In this document: piece after piece, positions 55,915 to 64,000 of the stretch
Position numbering within the stretch: position 1 is the first letter of the stretch
Layout: every line of letters starts with the position of its first letter
NCBI GenBank assembly: GCA_030844895.1
Contig: JAUTDX010007483.1
Coordinates: forward strand, 62,001-126,000
DNA length: 64,000 nt
From: Ambrosia x helenae
Lineage: Eukaryota > Streptophyta > Magnoliopsida > Asterales > Asteraceae
Direction of reading: 5' to 3'
Position numbers and translations under genes: made by a program
Notes under the pieces: generated by a model
What the model saw: the letters and a program-made list of their open reading frames with translations, nothing else
What the model was told of the DNA's origin: nothing
Database searches by the model: none

Positions 55915-56640
55915 TATATTATCCCCCGGTGGGATAGACAAATCTAATATGAAGTGACAAAATGTGTGTATCGTAAAAGGAATAGGTCGTTTTTCAGGAA
56001 TATTTTTTAAAGGAGCAACACTCAATAACTCATAAAAACTACTTCTAATTCTACGTGTGTACATCTTGCTCGAGTGAAATCTTTGTACAACTTTGTCACT
56101 TCCTCAATACATTCTAAATCTGTGATGTGAACCTGGAAAAAAACAACCAAATTGGTATCAAATGATGTCATGATGATGATTGATTTAAGAGGCGTGCATG
56201 GCGGGGTGATTAATTGTCACTTATCAGCTAGAGATTTACCTAAGGATCATAGGCTACATCTAACCGGCTTAGCAACCTATGTAATTAATGTTTTTAGCAA
56301 CACCAATCAAAATACAAAAAAAAAAAAAAAATTTCTTACCAAACTGACTACATCTATGAATATATATGTAGTTAGTAGTTTCTTATATGTAATAGTAGGT
56401 TTAAAAACATATATATTATCATAACATGATTAGTGACTTGCCTAGACATGATTAATGATTTACCTAAACACATTGTGTTTTTTTTCTGCATGAACAAAAA
56501 CCTACTAAAGAAAGCTGTTTTTTTTCGTTTTTGTATAGCACTATAGTGCTCCTTGGAAAGATATTAAAATGCTAGTTAATTTAGTGTAAAATTTTTTTTT
56601 TTAAAAATGTCGTATATAAAATTACTAACGTTTAAAAATT
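55915..56640. repeat. Single-arm relative of the 25905-28590 element
   Basis: It opens TATTATCCCCCGGTGGGATA and follows the left arm of the 25.9-kb element (GTGACAAAATGTGTGTA, CAACACTCAATAACTCATAA, GGCGTGCATGGCGGGG, AGGATCATAGGCTACAT), then continues across the point where that copy is split by the hAT element (AGTGACTTGCCTAGACATGA) to TGTCGTATATAAAATTACTA. The short ORF inside is a chance frame. Confidence 0.75.
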
Positions 56641-58716
56641 GTGAGAGGAAAATAAGGAAAAGATAAAGATAAAAATATTAATTAAAATATTTAAAATTTT
56701 AAAATAATAGTTAATAGTTATCCTTATTTAAAGTATAATCAAAAAAGATTTTTAGAGGGAAATTGAGAGGTGTGAATGTGGCATACCCCTTTTCTTCATT
56801 ATAGATTTTTGTAAAATAACGTTATAGTAATTTTATACTTTAAAACGGATGTTTCAAAACGCTAACAAATTTAGTTTATTTATAACTATGGTTATAAATC
56901 ACAACATAGGGCTCACAACATAAACGTAGAGAAACACAAATATACTTAAACGAGTGTAAATACGAAGGCACTTTGTTTTTCCATTTCGTTTAATTAAATG
57001 AACAAAAATGATATTCTTATCATGTTCGTTGATTAAAATTATTTTCAATAATCCATTCTTCTAAACAGTCAAGAAACGTTTACCTATCTGGTCTCATGAC
57101 AAATACAACTTATACAAGTGTGATGTTAGTTATTTTTTATGTAAATTAAAGTGTGACATCAACTATGTGTACGTGGTTTATCACATTCCTTTTTACATTT
57201 TGTGAAAAGGAATTTTTACTTTATTTTCACCTCCGAAAATAGTTCTCGACATTTTTAACCTTCATGTCGCCCAAATGTAAACAAAAATTCATCAATTATA
57301 TCATGTGTTAAAATTTGACATTTATCATTTACTATTCTATATAATTCGGTGTATCACCACCCTTATACATCATTCACCCCTACCATTCAATCTGGATTAC
57401 ACCTATCACTCAACATTCAAGATTAAGCACTCACCCACTATTTTTATTTTATTTTAGTACAAAATATTAATTAATAATAATAAAACAAAATTACAAAGCA
57501 ATAAATATAAAAAAATTACATAATTCTAACAAAATTACATGATAATAACAAAAATGTTAAAGGTAAACCTTGGATAATATCCCAATATCGCGATCTTCAA
57601 AAACATTGATCCAAGCTCGTGCTAAGCCGCTACCAAATTTTTGAAAAGTAGATACCGAATCTATCGATATGGTAACAGAATCTAATACTAAATACTCTAT
57701 CTCTACTCCTTATTGGTTCGAAACCGCTCTCCTTGAAGTTAAAAAAAAAAGGATTTGCTGCTATGAGTCATTTCTTGAAACTTGTTTCCAACTACGGTCA
57801 AGTTTAGCACATTCATGTTAATAACAATTGACAAATCTATCTAATCCCTGAAATTCACCATGTTTATACCATATTATTTTTCTCATTTTATACTTTTGGT
57901 TTCCTTGTATCTGAGGTTGTGGAACTACTTAGTCGAATCCAACAAGTCATGCATAGTAATGTTATGACTCCAATATTGTAGTTTTTAAAGACTTGGTTTT
58001 GCTTTTAAAAAATGCTAGCGCCGTTTAACTTCATTCTATATGCATTAGTTTTCAATTTTCATATAATAATGGAATTTTAAAAGTTATCAAGCATTTTTAC
58101 CAAGACTTGGGTTGTCATGTGTGATCTGTTTAGTTAAATGTGTCATGTTCGGAATGATATGTTTAACTCGTTTACGCGACACCTTTGACCCGTTTATTAC
58201 AAGTTACAACCATGAGCAATTTTAACACTTTTACAAGGGTCGTGTACGGGTTACACAAACCCACCAAGACGTTTACACAGGTTTAACTTACGAGTTAGTT
58301 CCGTTTCATGATTTTTATTGTGTCCAGGTTGGGGTGATTGTCTTTTGCACGAATAGATATATGGTCCATGGCCGAGTTCAACCCATTTAACTCGAATAGG
58401 AAAGTTTCATGTTTTTATTTTTTATCTGTACCCATTAGTCAATCTGCCCGTTTGCCATCTATACCGAATACTAACTTGCTTACTTTTGTCTACACAGTAG
58501 GGAGTCGCCTCTTATCTATGGGTCGAAGCGTAAATCTTTAAAAATAACATCTTTTAAAGTTAGTGTGTAGAGTGATGAGTATAAAAAACAAGTCAGGCGA
58601 TCAAAGTCCATAAAGAATACGGTCAAACTTTCATGTGTCTCGTGAGACTATAGAAAACCTTCATGGGAATCTCCAAAGGTTCAGAGTAATCGAGATGAAA
58701 TATTTTTAATAAAATG
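56641..58716. other. AT-rich intergenic sequence; no gene seen
   Basis: No ORF with recognised motifs and no clear repeat boundaries. Near 58100-58470 there are many AACCCGTTT/ACGGGTT-type words, probably a worn repeat of the CGGGTT class. Confidence 0.4.
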
Positions 58717-58993
58717 GAATTGAATTTTAATAATCCAAACTTTGTTTCGTTGGCCGACAATAATCCGTACTTAAGAAATTTCACACAACAGTCCCAACTT
58801 TCAAAGTATTGGCCGACAATGAACTTTTGTTAGCTGAAACTAACCCATTTTCAAAGCTAAAAGAGTTTGACAGTTAAAAAGTTCATTGTCGACCAATACG
58901 TTGAAAGTTGGGACTGTTGTGGGAAATTTCTTAAGTACAGATTATTGCCAGCAAACGAGGCAAGGTATGGATTATTAAAATCCAATTCTCATA
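58717..58993. mobile_element. Foldback MITE
   Basis: The left end GAATTTTAATAATCCAAACT and the right end, read in reverse, GGATTTTAATAATCCATACC are inverted. Further in, GTACTTAAGAAATTTCACAC pairs with GGGAAATTTCTTAAGTACAG, CAACAGTCCCAACTTTCAA with TTGAAAGTTGGGACTGTTG, and GGCCGACAATGAAC with GTTCATTGTCGACC. The hairpin covers nearly the whole element, with an interior loop near 58850. No coding frame. Confidence 0.8.
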
Positions 58994-60750
58994 AAATAAA
59001 AGAGTAGAAACTGATCACAAGCCCTTAAAACATAGGATTGTGAGAGTGTTTTGGTTCAACTTTATGGGCATGGATGCAGCCATAAAAATCCCTGCAATTA
59101 TATTGTAAGCAATGTCTATCTAATATGTTCGTGAAAATTTTTAAGGTTAGTAGATTTTTTGTGTTTTACGGTATTCGTTTTAAATTAGCGTGCGGGGTCA
59201 AAACGGTTGACTTATAGCACATGTTGGATTGACCAGAAACACTATTCGTCCAAGATTTTTTAAAATTAGTTGTATTACCTTGAGTGGCAAGCACGATCAT
59301 GGAATTTATGTTGTATTTTTTAGAACAAATGATATAGGAGACATATGCATAAAGAATACACTTTGGATGACTTTTAATTGGGTTGTGCATTATATTAAAC
59401 ACGTCAAATGGGTCAAATAAAACGGTTTAGCTAAAAAGGGAATGGGTCAAATAAGTTGGAATTTGGTCGGTCCATATTTGATACGAACAACCTCCTAAAT
59501 TGTGTTATACAAAGATTCGGGTTATTATTATTGTAAAGCTATTGTTTCCACAATCAAACCTAATGCGCTAATAATCTATTAATAACTTTAAAATTGACAA
59601 AAAAAGTGTTTACGGGTCAAAATATGTTTCTGCTCAAAACCCAATATGATCGTTACCTAACTGGTCTGACCTAACAATCTTGTCACCTCTAATCTGTACA
59701 ATAATGTCCCGTGTGTGAGTTCTAATTTCCGAGGCTTGTTTTGTAGCATTCCCTTATTTTTTACTATGAGTATGAAATATGGACCCAAAGTCGTGAAGGA
59801 ACTGAGCCCTTTATGGATCACTGAACCTCTGCTTGTTGCTCTCTACATCAAGACGCTACAAGTTCTATGCTCACTCTATGTTTTCAGCTTCAAACAGCCG
59901 GTCAAATTGCTTACCATATTACATGAAAGGTCATAGTTGTCCATTTTTGGCAACATGTGGTCTGTTTTATGAACCTAGACCACAAACATGAGTTGAAAAG
60001 AATGTGGAAAGACTTTCTAGTGTGGCTTGGCTTGTGGACACGGGTCTGGACTTTGTTGGATCGGTGGGCTATTATCACAAAATGATCATGGTTTTGAAGA
60101 TGGCTAACATCGTGTAGGTCAAATTGGGACCTTATGGTTCATGTAATGGTTCATTTAGGCTAACCTAAGTAGATTGGAAACCCCTTTTGGGATAATTACA
60201 GCAATTGTGTTTTAAATCTTTGACTAGTTTTAGTAACATTAAGATGTTTATCTAGTTTTGGTTGATTGCTAGATTGTAAATTTTAATTTTGAGTGAATTC
60301 CTTTTGAGTTCCTGTATTATATTGGTTTTACTACTTGAATACAACATTTTCATTTTTAACATTCTGAGTACCTAGTTGACAATTCTATAACCATTTGAAT
60401 CTAATTTTCTAACACCGTTAACACAAGGATATTCTTTTTTACGGTATTAGATTTGTCTATCCCGAGAAACACCGAGTATAATCTAGTCTAGTTTGTTAAT
60501 AAAGAAAAACAAAAATTAGATAGACCAAGGTCTATAGGTTACACCAAACCTTTTGACTACAATATTCCTATATCTATAGTCTCTTTATTCTTTTCTTTAA
60601 GCCGAACCACACCCACCTCACTCAAGTTGATACAAAAACAAGAAGACACCTAATTTCTTCTTTAAAACCATCGATTCTTTTCAAATGGGTTTCTCCTAAT
60701 TCCTGTAAAAATCTGTTTTTGACTTGAATTGAATCACACCCACCAACAAA
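58994..60750. other. Upstream region of the membrane-protein gene; possible Helitron 3' end
   Basis: Mostly AT-rich with short ORFs lacking motifs. At 60435-60486 the sequence GATTTGTCTATCCCGAGAAA runs to TATAATCTAG followed by T, which resembles the ends of the repeat family at 25905 and 55915 and may be a Helitron-type 3' end. A CT-rich leader and ATG follow at 60751. Confidence 0.4.
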
Positions 60751-60828
60751 ATGACACTCAAAATTGGTTCAATATCTTGTGTTTCTTCATCTTTATCTTC
60801 TTCATTCAACCCCAGAAAAACCCCTCAG

Positions 60829-60886
<58 letters not shown>

Positions 60887-63800
60887 CCAACAATACCCTT
60901 GTTTTATTTCCACCTGAATCTTTTATATTTAGTTTTTTTTTTTTTTTTTTTACAATAAATTAATTCATAAATTAAACACTTTATAGCATTCGAAACCAAC
61001 AAGAATTACAAGTGAGGCGCGGGTAGACGGGCAACAAGCTGCGCCGCAACCCCTTTTTATATTTGTGTTGTTTTTGAATTTTAGGTTTATTTGTTAATTC
61101 TTGTAGATAACCTTTGAATGTTTAGACATGTTTAGGGTGTGTTTGGATGTGCTAATTGAAATTGATTGTTTTTTAATTAGTTTTTGATATTTATGTCAAA
61201 TGTTATGGTTTATTATAATCCAAAACTTAGAATTATAATCCTTTTGAGAAAGCGCGCTTTAAAATCAGCTTGGAACACACATCCAAACATCCCATAATCT
61301 TTATTTGAGAAAGCGCGCTTTAAAACGCCTCTGCTTCATGTACAATTATGTGCAAAATATTGTCTGTGGTAACTGACGTTGGTTTTGATATTTGTTTGTT
61401 TCGATTTGGGACTAGTACGCTTCAATTTTCAGTATACTTTGGATTGCGTTGTATATCTTAATTAAGGATAACATTAATGCATTTAGACATTTAGTTTGAT
61501 AATACAAATGTGCATGTGTAAACATAATGACATAAGGATATTAATAATAAGTAGAGTAGCTAAAGAAATAAAGAATGTTACTTTTTGTTATAATATCTTA
61601 GCATTTTTTTTGCAAAAAATAAAAAATAAATAAAAATTGTATTTATGTGTAGGTGCTTGCTCTTTGCTTTTTTAATATTTAATTATGTATATAGCCTGTT
61701 CATATCGGTTTGAATGTGTGATATGAATATGAAGAGTTGATTTATATCGAAAATACCCTTCCTTAAGGACCTTAACACAAAGGGCAAACTTTTTATTACT
61801 TAATTAAGATCAAGCAGCTTTATACTTTATTTTGTGTCGTTAACTTTTTTCATAGGTAATTTGGTCGAATGTGCATTACACCGAGTGTTGCTAATTTCCC
61901 ATAATTTTTTCCATTTGTAATTCAGCAACTTCTGTTCTCAGGTCAGCTTACCACCAAGATTACATGATTGTAGACAGCTGAAAATTGGAGGTGCGTTTGT
62001 AACTTGTTACTTGATTCTATTTGCAAAGTAAATAAATAAATAAACAACCATCCAAAAGATCCAATCTTGGTTTAAAAAATAGCGCCTCAGGCGCGCTTTA
62101 AGCTCTTGAGGCGCGAGGCTCCAAAAAAAAATCGCTTTTTTGTCGAAAAGCGGCATCTAATATTATGCTGTCAAAAGAGCCAGGTTTGTGTATGAGTCAA
62201 CATCGGTGGGGTCTGTTGACCAAAAACACTTCTCGTCCATTTTTATGAGTATTTTTTTTGTTAACAAGTTGTGTTAAATGCGATCATAATATATACATTA
62301 TTACAACAATAATATGTTTTAATAAAGTGGTTTAGTAAGTTGCAGGCATTAACATTACACTTTAGCTCATCTAGAATCGACCAATTTTTCATTTTTAGAT
62401 ATTTATTTCTTTTTAACACATTTTACATTTTTGACCCATTATAGTCAAGTAGTCAACTCGAATCTACCCATGATAACTAAAAGGGTATGCATAAATTAGT
62501 TTCACAAGTTTCTTTTGATTGTTACGCTTCTACAGTTAAAACAAGATATTCCCTACACAGAAGATGGAACACAAACCAAAGGCTCTCAAACAGACGGTTT
62601 ATGTTCTCTGCATCATCTATTAATACGGACCAAGAAGATGACATTGATGATGATATTCTAATTGAAGATGACGTGGCCTCCAAAGGAACCGAGACTGCTG
62701 AAAGTAGTAGAGGAAGGCCTGGTTTTATATCGTTTTATAACCGAAGTTACAAAAAAGAACCTGAAGTTAATGTATCTACAATCACCACTACCAACCAAAC
62801 CAATCTTTTATGGTTTGTGGGTCCTGGTGTTCTTGTAGCCTCATTCATTTTTCCATCGCTTTACATGCGAAAAATCCTCTCATCTGTTTTTGAGGACTCT
62901 TTATTGACAGGTATAGTTTCTGAGTGCCCGTTAATTGGTTTAGCCTTATAGACTCTTAGCTGTCGCCACTGCCAAATAATAATTACGACTTTGGAACTCC
63001 GTGTTTAAAATTATTGCTTATTTTTTATATATTTTGTATTTAAATAGTGTATGTTATCCGTACTAATTGTTAACTGTGGCGGCAAAATGGCAAATGGACG
63101 GGCTAAGTAACAAGTCAACATGGGTCCTAGTCATAACGGGAAATTTGTTGTGGGTAAAAACAACCTAATCTGCCGTTACTTAACTTTTGTTCACTTTTAT
63201 AAAATTTATAATACTTTGTTAATTATATATGATTACAAAATCTATATTACTAAAATAACGGTATGTATGAAGCTTTAATAAAATGATTTACTAGGTTGAA
63301 GGATTCATAATGCGTTCGGGCAAAATGAGTAATTTTTATTGCTGGTTTAAATGATTGGGCCGGTTAAGTCGTAGCCAACTTTTTGTCCATGTTTTAAGAC
63401 TTTTAATAAATAGTTAATGTGTTTTTAACAACAAATAGTTATGTGCTAAGTATGATTACAATACCTATATTGTTACAATAATAACCTGAAGCTTAAAAAA
63501 AAGGATTCAAGAGGCCGTGTATGAAAAATATACACTTTGGGAGACTTTCAGCATGTTCGACCCATTTGACATGCTCTCTTTATAAGTGAATCGATCCATT
63601 AGGTAGATGGGTCAAAAATTGGCACCACGGCGATTTAAGGTCATTCAGTTACTTATTTCATATACATTTTTATTATTTGCAGATTTCCTCATACTGTTCT
63701 TCACGGAAGCTCTTTTCTACTGCGGGGTAGGCATTTTTTTCATAGTAGACCATTTGCGTGGGCCAGTTAATGCAAAAAAAAGCCCGGTCCCTTCACCTCA

Positions 63801-64000
63801 ACTGGTGTACCGGATCACATCTGTCGCTGCACTGGTTCTTAGTCTAGTGATTCCTATGGTCACAATGGGCCTGGTTTGGCCGTGGACTGGCCCAGCAGCT
63901 TCTGCTACACTTGCACCATATCTTGTTGGCATTGTGGTGCAGTTTGCATTTGAACAGTATGCAAGATACATCAAGTCACCTTCTTGGCCTCTCATTCCCG
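60751..64000 (+). CDS. Predicted plastid multi-pass membrane protein, 5' part (continues past window)
   Basis: Proposed exons: 60751-60828, 61942-61990, 62509-62910 and 63683 onward, with consistent phases and GT-AG borders. The start MTLKIGSISCVSSSLSSSFN is Ser-rich and acid-poor, like a chloroplast transit peptide. An acidic stretch (DQEDDIDDDILIEDD, about residue 80) precedes hydrophobic segments LLWFVGPGVLVASFIF, DFLILFFTEALFYCGVGIFF, VAALVLSLVIPMVTMGLV and ATLAPYLVGIVVQFAF. The conserved-looking VWPWTGPAASATLAPYLVG suggests a plant-specific membrane protein family that I recall only as uncharacterised, so no function is claimed. Exons 1 and 2 are less certain than 3 and 4: they are chosen on frame and splice sites alone. 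Intron 1 begins with an ATT microsatellite right at the donor. Confidence 0.75.
60831..60886. repeat. (ATT)n microsatellite, about 18 units, at the intron 1 donor
   Basis: The donor is CAG|GTATTATT and the ATT repeat starts at intron position +3. In plus frames the run reads as poly-Ile, poly-Leu or poly-Tyr, which produces chance ORFs. Confidence 0.95.
61013..61055 (-). repeat. Tiny fragment of the endonuclease-like retroelement
   Basis: On the minus strand it reads KGVAAQLVARLP, the last codons of the retroelement fragments at 54035-54997 and 39725-41055. Nothing else of the element is present, consistent with a severely 5'-truncated insertion or a deletion remnant in intron 1 of the membrane-protein gene. 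Confidence 0.6.
62069..62150. repeat. GAGGCG-type repeat end in intron 2 of the membrane-protein gene
   Basis: TGGTTTAAAAAATAGCGCCT followed by CAGGCGCG and CTTGAGGCGCGAGGC matches, in inverted orientation, the right end of the repeat in GEX1 intron 2 (near 6390). Only one end is seen. Confidence 0.5.

Noticed and set aside
59715..59936. 73-codon ORF upstream of the membrane-protein gene
   Set aside because: No known motif, no supporting splice pattern and no similarity to the gene downstream.
60729..60963. ORFs with poly-Ile, poly-Leu and poly-Tyr runs
   Set aside because: They are translations of the ATT microsatellite. Only the first 26 codons from 60751 fit a transit-peptide exon.
1..64000. 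CRISPR arrays, rRNA genes, organelle DNA insertions and endogenous viral genes
   Set aside because: No regularly spaced direct repeats, conserved rRNA stretches, organelle genes or virus-specific proteins were recognised; the polymerase genes present belong to retrotransposons.

Overview
The window is nuclear DNA from a flowering plant. It is AT-rich, its genes are split by GT-AG introns, and it carries Ty1/copia, LINE, SINE, Helitron, hAT-like and Mutator-like repeats. Several dispersed repeats, such as those opening GGGGTGCAAACGAGCC and AGGGATGGCAATGGG, look like ones I associate with the daisy family (Asteraceae). That family assignment is a recollection and was not tested. There are no bacterial-type operons, CRISPR arrays or rRNA genes.

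I could rebuild four host protein genes exon by exon. (1) A GEX1/KAR5-family gene on + (4381-7429, six exons) has an N-terminal signal segment, a Cys-rich region, coiled coils and C-terminal membrane segments; the family acts in gamete nuclear fusion. (2) A neprosin-family secreted peptidase gene on - (16057-20722, seven exons) has a one-base frameshift in its last exon. (3) A UAS plus UBX (PUX10/FAF-like) gene on + (52619-55586, four exons) probably binds CDC48. (4) The 5' part of a predicted plastid multi-pass membrane protein gene on + (60751 to beyond 64000) is cut by the window edge. There is one tRNA-Lys(UUU) gene on - (11962-12034).

Mobile DNA fills most of the rest. From left to right: the 3' part of a copia element with its 261-bp LTR (2-3226); a Mutator-like element with a 10-bp target duplication (7498-8675) next to a probable Helitron (8698-11230); a decayed copia pol fragment (14770-15745); a hAT-type MITE inside a neprosin intron (19154-19318); two clear copies and one degenerate trace of a GAGCTCGAGC-rich inverted-repeat family; a large inverted-repeat element interrupted by a hAT-type element (25900-28590); a nearly complete L1-type LINE (31023-36664, two single-base deletions in ORF2); an apparently perfect 189-bp inverted repeat (36823-37223) followed by a Myb/SANT-like ORF; a SINE with a 13-bp duplication (38908-39142); a non-LTR retroelement 3' domain resembling a restriction-like endonuclease, present three times, one copy split by another insertion; a short Helitron with both ends visible (46727-47099); a 651-bp element with a 10-bp duplication (48051-48701); and a 1.26-kb foldback element (49042-50297).

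The host genes do not form a functional cluster; this is ordinary plant gene space with nested repeats. I found no convincing new multi-gene system. The items most worth a second look are the perfect long hairpin, the endonuclease-like retroelement domain, the neprosin frameshift, the nested insertions with clean target duplications, and the ATT microsatellite that starts at a splice donor.
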